Assembly (NCBI GenBank): GCA_946183335.1 | Contig: CAMGZN010000042.1 | Span: forward strand, 1-8,574 | From: an uncultured Caryophanales bacterium | Lineage (GTDB): Bacteria; Bacillota_I; Bacilli_A; RFN20; CAG-826 | DNA length: 8,574 bases | Direction: 5' to 3' | Shown here: positions 1 to 6,028 of the stretch, piece after piece | Position numbering within the stretch: position 1 is the stretch's first letter | How the letters are laid out: each line of letters opens with the position of its first letter | Position numbers and translations under genes: made by a program | The notes under the pieces: model-generated | What the model saw: the letters and a program-made list of their open reading frames with translations, nothing else | What the model was told of the DNA's origin: nothing | Database searches by the model: none

Positions 1-845
1 GATGTAAACGATGGTTTTTGCTTGAGATAGCCCATTGCAATATAAACAAAAGCTTGGGCTAATTCAATAATTCCATCCTCATAAATGTCTTCAGGATATG
101 TATCTAAAATGTAGCAATTAAACAAGTGAAGAGCGGTCTCAGTGACTGAGGTATCTCCATCAGAAAAAATCGTGATTTGACGGCACACTTCATTGAAATC
201 TTGATGCATAAAAGGAGGCGTAATTTTTGATGGGTTGACCACCACAATTTTGTCACGAATTAGGACTTCGATTTCCGAGTCATATTTTTGATCAACAAGA
301 TAGATTAAAACGTAGGTTCGAAAATTTGGATGAACGTCTTTTCTTTTGAGAAAAATTCGAAGTGAATCAATCAAAAGATTGATGTTATAGTTCTTTAACT
401 GGAAAATTGTTTGAGCAATATCGGCTTGAACTGTGCCAGTTTCTAAGGTTTGGAAAACCTCATCAAGTGGAATTAAAGTAGAGCCTTTTTTGGCATGTGC
501 TTCATCCTCAATTCTAGTCTTCATTTCACGCAAAAATTCTTGAACTTCTTGAGAGATATATGGAAGGTTTTCATAATGACGTAATTTGATCCGTGCTTCA
601 TCAAAAAGTTTCTCACTTAGAAGGAGTTCGAAATGCATCTTCATGAGTTGGAATGGATGAGAAGTTTCTAAGATGGCTTGATACTTATCAATCTCATCTA
701 ACGCTTCCTTTCTTTTGCCTTGTTGGACAAGTGCGGAAAGAACAAGAAAACGTTCTTTTGGATCATGAGAATCACCAATAAGTTTGATCATTAGATCAAA
801 GTTCTTTTGTTCAAATAACTCTTCAATCTTATTCACGTGTAACAT
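1..845 (-). CDS. Helical-repeat-like protein of unknown function, C-terminus cut by window edge
   Basis: The frame is open from an ATG at 845 down to base 1, giving 281 codons with no stop, so the C-terminus lies outside the window. I do not recognise the protein with certainty. The sequence is soluble and strongly helical, with no signal peptide or membrane segment. Residues 1-115 read like tandem helix pairs (IEELFEQKNFDLMIKLIG, KRKEALDEIDKYQAILE, KLFDEARIKLRHYENL), a TPR-like pattern of the kind found in adaptor proteins. The overall look recalls the DUF3196-type helical proteins of Mollicutes and low-GC Firmicutes, but that is a weak recollection and not a match I can prove. There is no Shine-Dalgarno before ATG 845. 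GTG at 836 (MNKIEELF...) is an alternative start, preceded by a TATAAT at 844-849. The hppA terminator lies directly upstream, so the gene may be expressed by readthrough from hppA or from a weak local promoter. Confidence 0.8.
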   Translation of the reverse strand, partial: MLHVNKIEELFEQKNFDLMIKLIGDSHDPKERFLVLSALVQQGKRKEALDEIDKYQAILETSHPFQLMKMHFELLLSEKLFDEARIKLRHYENLPYISQEVQEFLREMKTRIEDEAHAKKGSTLIPLDEVFQTLETGTVQADIAQTIFQLKNYNINLLIDSLRIFLKRKDVHPNFRTYVLIYLVDQKYDSEIEVLIRDKIVVVNPSKITPPFMHQDFNEVCRQITIFSDGDTSVTETALHLFNCYILDTYPEDIYEDGIIELAQAFVYIAMGYLKQKPSFT

Positions 846-853
846 TATATAAC

Positions 854-880
854 AAAAATCGCACATATACACGTGCGATT
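854..880 (-). terminator. Rho-independent terminator of hppA
   Basis: On the minus strand, perfect 8-bp arms AATCGCAC (880-873) and GTGCGATT (864-857) enclose an 8-nt loop. A run of five T at 858-854 partly overlaps the end of the arm. It begins 23 bases after the hppA stop codon. Its T-tract ends only 8 bases before the ATG of the next gene (845), so terminator and downstream leader are nearly fused. Confidence 0.75.
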
Positions 881-902
881 AATGTTATTGATTAAATAAT
901 TA

Positions 903-3098
903 TTATTTAACGATGAGGCTCCAAACGGACCAACCGTTGGAAATCATTGGAGCCATAATCAGAGCAATAACGCTCATCATTTTGATGAGAATATCCATTG
1001 TTGGACCAGCAGTATCCTTTAAAGGATCGCCCACGGTATCACCGGTAACAGCAGCATGATGTGCTTCTGTTCCTTTCTTACCGAGTTGTTCAATATATTT
1101 TTTGGCGTTATCCCATGCACCACCAGAGTTTGCCATAAAGATCGCAAGCATTCCAGATGAGGCTAAACCACCAATTAAGAGAGCTCCTAATCCAGCTTTA
1201 CCAAGGAGCACACCAACAAGAATTGGAGTGACAACGGCAACGATTCCTGGAACAACCATCTCTTTAAGAGATGCTTTTGTCGCAATATCAATGCAACGGT
1301 TATAATCTGGTTTTTCAGTTCCTTTAAGAATTCCTGGGTGTTCTTTGAATTGTTCACGAATCTCAAGAACCATCTTGTTCGCGGCTTTACCAACAGAGTT
1401 GATGACTAAGCTGGAGAACAGGAATGGAACCATGACACCGATTAAGATACCAATGACAAATGGGGTGACGTCAACAGTCATGTTGGTGAAGGCAGAGTTT
1501 GCGGTAATATCTTCAATTAATCCGCTAACTTGTCCATAGGACAACACAAGAGCTAATGCAGTAAATGTTGCCGATCCTGTGCAGAAACCTTTACCAACGG
1601 CAGCTGTGGTATTTCCAACAGCGTCAAGATGGTCAGTTATTTCACGGACTTCTGGACGTAAACCACTCATTTGAGCTAAGCCACCAGCGTTATCGCTGAT
1701 TGGACCATAACCATCAACAGAAATAGTAATACCTGCTGTAGAAAGCATTCCAACAGCAGCTAAGCCAATGCCATAGATACCAAAGCAGAAGTAAGAAATG
1801 ATGATACCAACCGATAAAGCAATCACTGTCGCAGCGGTTGATTTCATACCGCTGGCAAAGCCAGCAATGATGTTTGTCGCGTGACCAGTTTCGCTTTCTT
1901 TAGCAATATGTTTGACTGTTTTATAATCAGCCGAAGTATAAATTTCAGCAATTTTGCCAACAGCAACACCACAAGCAAGACCTGCTGCAATAGCAGCAAT
2001 TGCCCATGGAGCAGCGTGTCCATCAACAGACATAAAGCTTCCATCACTATTTCTAAGATAGAAGATGCTTAGGAAGACGGAGGCAACAATAACAATACCG
2101 ACGGCAATGTATGTTGCAATATCAAGTGTTTTTTGTGGATCTTTCCACTCTCTTAATCTAATGATTAAGACAGAAATAATTGAGGCAATAATGCCTAAAC
2201 CAGCTAAAGCTAGAGGAAAGATAACTAAACGCACATCAAGTTGTGCTAAGGCTTCTTCACCTTTCTTAATTGCTGATTGAATAAAGACTGTCGCTAATGT
2301 CATCGCGGAGACAATTGAACCAACATATGATTCGCATAAGTCTGATGACATACCAGCGATATCACCAACGTTGTCACCAACGTTATCAGCGATTGTGGCT
2401 GGGTTACGAGCATCATCTTCATCAATGTTTGCTTCAATTTTTCCAACAATATCGGCGCCGACATCAGCACACTTGGTATAGATACCACCGCCAACACGGC
2501 CAAATAAAGCAACCATCGAGCAGCCTAGGCCATAACCAGTAATAATGTTACTGGCTTCAAGGACAGCATCAATTGAGTCACCACCGTTTGTGGCATTCAA
2601 AATGCCATAAGCGGCGAAGAATAAACCTGTTAAGCCAATTAGTCCAAAGCCCACAACACAAAGGCCTAAAACAGCACCACCAGAGAAAGCTACGTGCAAA
2701 GCACGTGGTAAGCCATGTTCGTTGGCAGAATCAGCTGTTCTACTATTTGCGTTAGTGGCACTTAACATACCGACTAAGCCAGCAAGGGCGCTAAACGCTG
2801 CACCAACGACGAAGCAGATGGAACTTTCCCATCCAACTCCTTCAGCTTGTTTAAAGGCTGGAATGAATCCTAAAGCCACAAAAACAACGGCAACGATAGA
2901 AATAAAAGGAACAATAATCTTAAACTCACGCTTTAAGAATGTAATAGCACCGCTACGAATGTATGCAGCGTTATTAGCAACATCTTTGTTCACAACTTGG
3001 AGTTTTTTGATTTTGTGATAGATCAAGAAAACATAGCCGATTGTGATCGCGGCGATGAGTAAGACGCAAGCTAATAAAATTAGATTTACTTTTTCCAT
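903..3098 (-). CDS. hppA: Membrane-bound ion-pumping pyrophosphatase, predicted K+-stimulated and Na+-translocating
   Basis: This 731-residue integral membrane enzyme hydrolyses cytoplasmic pyrophosphate and uses the energy to pump cations outward. About 16 membrane helices are expected for the family, and the length is normal. Hallmark substrate/Mg2+ motifs are intact: GGGIYTK (203-209), DVGADIVGK (212-220), the acidic DNVGDNVGD stretch (238-246), GYGPISDNAGG (463-473) and GDTVGDPLKDTAGP (686-699). GNTTAAVGKG (495-504) has Ala at 499 and Gly at 502, where K+-independent enzymes carry Lys and Thr; this predicts K+ stimulation. DLCESYVGS (253-261) places Glu256 where Na+-pumping enzymes have it, whereas plant H+ pumps have DLFGSYAE with Glu four residues later. 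Na+ transport is therefore inferred; a dual Na+/H+ pump is possible. ATG 3098 was chosen because AGGAGG lies 6 bases upstream; an in-frame TTG at 3104 abuts that site. The gene is monocistronic. Confidence 0.97.
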   Translation of the reverse strand: MEKVNLILLACVLLIAAITIGYVFLIYHKIKKLQVVNKDVANNAAYIRSGAITFLKREFKIIVPFISIVAVVFVALGFIPAFKQAEGVGWESSICFVVGAAFSALAGLVGMLSATNANSRTADSANEHGLPRALHVAFSGGAVLGLCVVGFGLIGLTGLFFAAYGILNATNGGDSIDAVLEASNIITGYGLGCSMVALFGRVGGGIYTKCADVGADIVGKIEANIDEDDARNPATIADNVGDNVGDIAGMSSDLCESYVGSIVSAMTLATVFIQSAIKKGEEALAQLDVRLVIFPLALAGLGIIASIISVLIIRLREWKDPQKTLDIATYIAVGIVIVASVFLSIFYLRNSDGSFMSVDGHAAPWAIAAIAAGLACGVAVGKIAEIYTSADYKTVKHIAKESETGHATNIIAGFASGMKSTAATVIALSVGIIISYFCFGIYGIGLAAVGMLSTAGITISVDGYGPISDNAGGLAQMSGLRPEVREITDHLDAVGNTTAAVGKGFCTGSATFTALALVLSYGQVSGLIEDITANSAFTNMTVDVTPFVIGILIGVMVPFLFSSLVINSVGKAANKMVLEIREQFKEHPGILKGTEKPDYNRCIDIATKASLKEMVVPGIVAVVTPILVGVLLGKAGLGALLIGGLASSGMLAIFMANSGGAWDNAKKYIEQLGKKGTEAHHAAVTGDTVGDPLKDTAGPTMDILIKMMSVIALIMAPMISNGWSVWSLIVK

Positions 3099-3104
3099 GT
3101 TCAA

Positions 3105-3110
3105 CCTCCT
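3105..3110 (-). promoter_or_regulatory. Ribosome binding site that fixes the hppA start
   Basis: Perfect AGGAGG on the minus strand with 6 bases to ATG 3098. The in-frame TTG at 3104-3102 directly touches the site, so it cannot be the initiation codon. Confidence 0.9.
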
Positions 3111-3122
3111 TTTGCGTGAGTA

Positions 3123-3151
3123 ATTGTATATACGCGTATCAGTAAATGCAA
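3123..3151 (-). promoter_or_regulatory. Sigma-A-type promoter of hppA
   Basis: On the minus strand, -35 TTGCAT (3151-3146) and -10 TACAAT (3128-3123) are separated by exactly 17 bases. Transcription should start near 3116, giving a leader of under 20 bases that contains the ribosome binding site. The spacer holds the 10-bp palindrome ATACGCGTAT (3130-3139). The -35 box lies 2 bases beyond the T-tract of the upstream terminator. Confidence 0.8.
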
Positions 3152-3153
3152 GT

Positions 3154-3185
3154 AAAAAATAAAAGTGCCTTTAATAGACACTTTT
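3154..3185 (-). terminator. Rho-independent terminator after the DegV-family gene
   Basis: On the minus strand, a 10-bp stem pairs AAAAGTGTCT (3185-3176) with AGGCACTTTT (3170-3161), with one T-G wobble, around the 5-nt loop ATTAA. The tail ATTTTTT follows at 3160-3154. It lies 26 bases past the stop codon of the DegV-family gene. The plus-strand reading is also followed by T-rich sequence, but no plus-strand gene reads into it. Confidence 0.85.
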
Positions 3186-3210
3186 AATTTTTTTATTTAA
3201 TCTTTATAGA

Positions 3211-4080
3211 TTAACGGTGTTTAGCGTGGAATGAAACAGAAACACAATCTGGACCGGCGTGACACCCATTAGTTGGGTTAACTTGACGAATTTCAAAACG
3301 AAGATCCCCGAACTTTTCAGTCAGTTTTTGCTTCACGATTTCTGCACCTTCTGGAAAGTCGGTGTGGGTAATCACGACACGGTGTCCTTTAATATCTTCT
3401 TCGAGATCTTCACAAATTTGAATTAAACGAGCAATCGCATTTTGACGTCCACGAGCTTTTTCAACAGTGACCATCTTTCCATCTTTATCTAAACAGATAA
3501 TTGGCTTAATACCAATAATTCCGCCCATTAGAGCAGCAAAGCCACTTACACGTCCGCTCTTGGCAAAGAACTTCAAATTGTCAGCATAAAGATAGCATGC
3601 AGTGTGATCGGTGTTTTCTTCGGCAAACTTACGAATTTCCTCAAGAGAATGGTTGCCTTCTAAAATGTATTCAATAATTTCAATACCAGCTAAGTAAGCA
3701 CAACCAGTAATACCTTTGGTATTGAAAACTTCAATAAATCGTTCAGGATATTTTTCTTTTAAGATTTCTTGGGCTAGTCTTAATGAGTTGAACGTGCTAC
3801 TTAAAGCGTGAGAGAAGGAGACATATAAAATGTCCTTACCTTCTTTAAAGTATGGTTCAAATAAGGCCACATATTCTTCTGGGTTCACAGCGGATGTTGA
3901 TGGAACAACACCTCCGCGGAGCTTTTCATAAAATGCATGGAAATCAATTGATTCATAATCGACGTATGGATAGACATTTTTACCTTCCCATTCATATGGC
4001 ATGGAAATCATTCCAAGATCATACTTTTTCACGTCATCTAAGGTAAAATCAGAATCTGAGTCAACGAATATTTTATACAT
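3211..4080 (-). CDS. DegV/FakB-family fatty-acid-binding protein
   Basis: This 289-residue cytoplasmic protein is full length for the DegV family. Members hold one fatty acid between two domains; in Gram-positives the FakB members present it to the kinase FakA, giving acyl-phosphate for phospholipid synthesis. Visible family features are VDSDSD (6-11) at the N-terminus, PSTSAVNPEEY (60-70) in place of the usual TSQPS loop, SFSHALSSTFNS (88-99), FNTKGITGC (119-127), the arm ADNLKFFAKSGRVS (166-179) followed by GGIIGIKPII (186-195), and the C-terminal CHAGPDCVSVSF (273-284). The Thr/Ser of the first loop, Ser94/95 and His274 correspond to residues expected to hold the lipid carboxylate. The start at 4080 has AAAGGA 6 bases upstream; an ATG at 4095 lies before that site and is rejected. 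The gene sits 29 bases after the GNAT-type gene, so the two are probably co-transcribed. No FakA gene is in view, so FakB function and lipid preference are inferred. Confidence 0.93.
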   Translation of the reverse strand: MYKIFVDSDSDFTLDDVKKYDLGMISMPYEWEGKNVYPYVDYESIDFHAFYEKLRGGVVPSTSAVNPEEYVALFEPYFKEGKDILYVSFSHALSSTFNSLRLAQEILKEKYPERFIEVFNTKGITGCAYLAGIEIIEYILEGNHSLEEIRKFAEENTDHTACYLYADNLKFFAKSGRVSGFAALMGGIIGIKPIICLDKDGKMVTVEKARGRQNAIARLIQICEDLEEDIKGHRVVITHTDFPEGAEIVKQKLTEKFGDLRFEIRQVNPTNGCHAGPDCVSVSFHAKHR

Positions 4081-4086
4081 GGATAA

Positions 4087-4092
4087 TCCTTT
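4087..4092 (-). promoter_or_regulatory. Ribosome binding site that fixes the DegV-family start
   Basis: AAAGGA on the minus strand with 6 bases to ATG 4080. The ATG at 4095-4093 immediately precedes this site, so initiation there would have no ribosome binding site of its own. Confidence 0.8.
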
Positions 4093-4109
4093 CATAATTT
4101 ATTAATAAA

Positions 4110-5237
4110 TTAAATTTTCTTAATATAGCAACGACGACGCTTATTTTCAAAGCGGTCAAAGTATTGCCACTGGGATAAGACTTGGTGGTTAGTTGTGAGG
4201 TTAAGAAGTGTCTCGCCATAATCAACTTCACCACTACTTAACATTTCGACAAGTTTATTTAGGAAGACTGCGCTAACACCCTTGCTTTGATATTCAGGAA
4301 TAACACCAATTAAAGCAAAGTCGATGACGCGTGGCTTTTTCACGGCTTTTAAAATACGAATGATGCCAAGCGGAGTTAAGTGTCCACGACATTTTCTCAC
4401 AGCTTCTTGGATTGATGGAATAACGAAGGCTACACCAACAATCTTTTCATTTTCATCCACAAGAACTGGCAGATACTTATTGTTAATAAGAAGTTTAAAT
4501 TGCGCCTCTAAACTATCTTTCATCTTTTGTGTGTATGGAACAACACCATAGATATTTTTATATGTTTCATCTAATGTAGCAAAGAAACCATCTTTAACTT
4601 TGTTAATATAAGCTGATTTAGAACAATTGATGTCGACGAAATGAAGCTTATTAACTTTCATCACGTGTTCAGCAATACGTTTAATCTTTGGAGCGATGGA
4701 TGGATCTTTTGACGCTCTAATTTGTGCCTCAACCCATTCAACTTCGGTTTCATAACCACATTTCATGATGAGGTCTTCATAATAATCGTAGTTATATTCT
4801 TCTTCGAAGCATTGTGGTTGATCAAAGCCCCAAACAAGAAGGCCTTCTCTTTCAAGATCAGAGAAGTTTAATGGCCCACACATGGTGTCCATACCTTGTT
4901 CACGAGCCCATTTTTCTCCCTCATTGAATAAGGCTTTAACAACTTCTGGGTCATTTATAAAATGAATTCTTGAGAAACGAGCACGTTTTTCTTTATGAAT
5001 TTCATTATATTGGTGTTGAATAATTACTTGGATTCTGCCAGCGATTTTGCCGTCTTTATATGCTAAGAAGCACTTGTGATGAGCGACATCACTATAAGTG
5101 CATTTATCAGTAAAGATCTTTAATTCGTCTCCATATAAGGAAGGGACATAATAAGAATCTTTTGGATATAGTTTTAATGGGAACTTAACAAATTCACGTT
5201 GTTGTTTTTTAGTTTCAACAGGAACGACTTGAATCAT
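4110..5237 (-). CDS. YghO-like protein with GNAT acyltransferase fold
   Basis: This 375-residue soluble protein resembles the widespread family that includes E. coli YghO, usually annotated as a GNAT-fold N-acetyltransferase-like protein. Its substrate is not known. The N-terminal half (about 1-175) carries the family signature: FVKFPLKLYPKDSYYVPSL (16-34), the strand-like FLAYKDGKIAGRIQ (57-70) with INxxHNE-type HQYNEIHKEKRARF (75-88), then GPLNFSDLEREGLLVWGFD (121-139) and a Tyr-rich YNYDYYEDL segment (148-156). The C-terminal half has a recognisable GNAT core: PVLVDENEKIVGVAF (257-271), then FALIGVIPEYQSKGVSAVF (307-325), where QSKGVSA matches the acetyl-CoA pyrophosphate loop (Q/R-x-x-G-x-G/A). 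AAGGAGT lies 7 bases before ATG 5237. It is the first gene of an operon with the DegV-family gene, under a strong promoter at 5298-5326. The pairing suggests a role tied to fatty-acid or acyl metabolism, but this is inference. Confidence 0.88.
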   Translation of the reverse strand: MIQVVPVETKKQQREFVKFPLKLYPKDSYYVPSLYGDELKIFTDKCTYSDVAHHKCFLAYKDGKIAGRIQVIIQHQYNEIHKEKRARFSRIHFINDPEVVKALFNEGEKWAREQGMDTMCGPLNFSDLEREGLLVWGFDQPQCFEEEYNYDYYEDLIMKCGYETEVEWVEAQIRASKDPSIAPKIKRIAEHVMKVNKLHFVDINCSKSAYINKVKDGFFATLDETYKNIYGVVPYTQKMKDSLEAQFKLLINNKYLPVLVDENEKIVGVAFVIPSIQEAVRKCRGHLTPLGIIRILKAVKKPRVIDFALIGVIPEYQSKGVSAVFLNKLVEMLSSGEVDYGETLLNLTTNHQVLSQWQYFDRFENKRRRCYIKKI

Positions 5238-5254
5238 ATTATTTACTCCTTTGT

Positions 5255-5287
5255 TTAATACTTAACAACTACGTCGATAAGTATTAA
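5255..5287 (-). promoter_or_regulatory. Inverted repeat in the 5' leader of the GNAT-DegV operon
   Basis: Perfect 10-bp arms TTAATACTTA (5255-5264) and TAAGTATTAA (5278-5287) surround a 13-base centre. The element starts a few bases after the predicted transcription start (about 5291) and ends 3 bases before the ribosome binding site. It has no T-tract, so it is not a terminator. It could be a repressor operator whose half-sites are about 23 bp apart, or an RNA hairpin that affects translation or stability. No regulator can be named. Confidence 0.5.
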
Positions 5288-5297
5288 TGACGTGAGT

Positions 5298-5326
5298 ATT
5301 ATATTCCTTATATGTGTGCGTGTAAA
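5298..5326 (-). promoter_or_regulatory. Sigma-A-type promoter of the GNAT-DegV operon
   Basis: On the minus strand, -35 TTTACA (5326-5321) and a consensus -10 TATAAT (5303-5298) are separated by exactly 17 bases. The predicted start near 5291 gives a leader of about 54 bases containing the inverted repeat and the ribosome binding site. Confidence 0.85.
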
Positions 5327-5340
5327 TAGAAAAGCATATT

Positions 5341-5367
5341 AAAAACCACACTCTTGCGAATGTGGTT
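5341..5367 (-). terminator. Rho-independent terminator of the SHOCT-domain gene
   Basis: On the minus strand, AACCACATTC (5367-5358) pairs with GAGTGTGGTT (5353-5344), with one T-G wobble. The loop is GCAA, a stable GNRA tetraloop. The T-run spans 5345-5341. The hairpin starts 24 bases after the stop codon of the gene. Confidence 0.88.
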
Positions 5368-5391
5368 CTTAATACAAATTAATTTGTGAAA

Positions 5392-5838
5392 TTATTTATG
5401 AAGACCGAGGATTTCGTTGCGCTTTTGGATGAATTCTCTTTCAGTGATGATTCCTTCGTTGTAGAAATCTTTCCACTTCATGATCTTTTCAACTTGAGCA
5501 TCGCCTTCTTCTTCTTTGCAGCATTTGCAAGCATCCTTTCCACGGATCACTTGAATCTTCTTGAAGATGTGTTCAAGAGCCCAGAATAAACCGGCACCGA
5601 CAACTAAGAACAATGGAAGTGAAGCAAATCCAAGGGCAGCAGCGAAGACACCGTAAACGTCGTCAACACCAAGAGCTTCCCAATCTGGAGCATCTTGTTC
5701 TCCGGCAGCAACTAAAGCACATTCTGAACCAAATGCAGCAAGGCTAAAGACACTGTATGCAAGAAGAACAACGGCTAAGACAAAGAGCCAAATCTTCACA
5801 TAATGGAAAATACGTTCCCAAACATGTAATGCTTTCAT
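5392..5838 (-). CDS. Small membrane protein with C-terminal SHOCT domain
   Basis: This 148-residue protein has two predicted membrane helices, about 14-36 and 63-89. A roughly 25-residue acidic loop joins them (GEQDAPDWEALGVDD, 46-60), with Cys40 near the first helix. The tail after helix 2 begins with basic residues (HIFKKIQVIRGK), which suggests both ends face the cytoplasm. The tail has a Cys cluster CKCC (104-107) and an acidic linker, then residues 120-146 matching the short SHOCT pattern: MKWKDFYNEGIITEREF, then KRNEILGL. SHOCT domains are common at the ends of membrane or stress-related proteins, perhaps in oligomerisation; their exact role is not settled. The start ATG 5838 has AAAGGAGA 6 bases upstream. 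The gene has its own promoter and terminator, so it is monocistronic. The function of the whole protein is unknown; the Cys cluster could bind metal, but that is a guess. Confidence 0.88.
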   Translation of the reverse strand: MKALHVWERIFHYVKIWLFVLAVVLLAYSVFSLAAFGSECALVAAGEQDAPDWEALGVDDVYGVFAAALGFASLPLFLVVGAGLFWALEHIFKKIQVIRGKDACKCCKEEEGDAQVEKIMKWKDFYNEGIITEREFIQKRNEILGLHK

Positions 5839-5861
5839 AGATAATCTCCTTTCCTGACGAT

Positions 5862-5890
5862 ATTTTATTCTTAAAAAGAGTAAAAATCAA
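5862..5890 (-). promoter_or_regulatory. Sigma-A-type promoter of the SHOCT-domain gene
   Basis: On the minus strand, -35 TTGATT (5890-5885) and -10 TAAAAT (5867-5862) are exactly 17 bases apart. The predicted start near 5855 leaves a leader of under 20 bases with the ribosome binding site, much as for hppA. Confidence 0.75.
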
Positions 5891-5907
5891 TTTATATTTC
5901 GTGCGTA

Positions 5908-5921
5908 AGTAAGCGCTTAAA
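5908..5921. promoter_or_regulatory. Candidate cre-like (CcpA) operator in the divergent intergenic region
   Basis: The perfect palindrome TAAGCGCTTA (5910-5919) forms the centre of AGTAAGCGCTTAAA. Against the Bacillus cre consensus TGWNANCGNTNWCA it matches 8 of the 10 specified positions, missing the first T and the C near the end. It lies 17 bases upstream of the -35 box of the SHOCT-domain gene and about 70 bases upstream of the yggS promoter. CcpA presence in this organism is not shown by the window. Confidence 0.35.
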
Positions 5922-5992
5922 ATACGTGCTTGTAAAAATCACCAGCAATTCCTGATTATTTTGGAGATCTGCTGAAAAAAATTATCGCAAAA

Positions 5993-6022
5993 TTCGCATA
6001 TTTTTTTAAACCGATATACAAT
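5993..6022 (+). promoter_or_regulatory. Predicted promoter of yggS giving a leaderless transcript
   Basis: The -10 box TACAAT (6017-6022) is followed by exactly 6 bases and then ATG 6029. Transcription would therefore start at or next to the A of the start codon. The -35 candidate TTCGCA (5993-5998) is weak, with an 18-base spacer. Confidence 0.6.
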
Positions 6023-6028
6023 AGAAAC

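Noticed and set aside
2297..2542. Plus-strand open frames of 60-98 codons across 1102-3018
   Set aside because: They lie inside hppA on the opposite strand, have no ribosome binding site and give low-complexity translations, as expected for shadows of a conserved gene.
3099..3104. Upstream in-frame TTG start for hppA at 3104, adding two residues
   Set aside because: It directly touches the AGGAGG site at 3105-3110; ATG 3098 has the correct 6-base spacing.
4081..4095. Upstream in-frame ATG at 4095 for the DegV-family gene, adding five residues
   Set aside because: AAAGGA lies between this ATG and ATG 4080 and is correctly spaced for the latter; DegV proteins also begin close to the VDSDSD strand.
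5386..5589. 67-codon plus-strand open frame antisense to the SHOCT-domain gene
   Set aside because: Overlaps the well-supported minus-strand gene with a good ribosome binding site, and has none of its own.
5891..6028. Possible small RNA or riboswitch in the divergent intergenic region
   Set aside because: Apart from the cre-like palindrome and promoters there is no conserved riboswitch core or terminator-like hairpin before yggS, and the predicted leader there has zero length.
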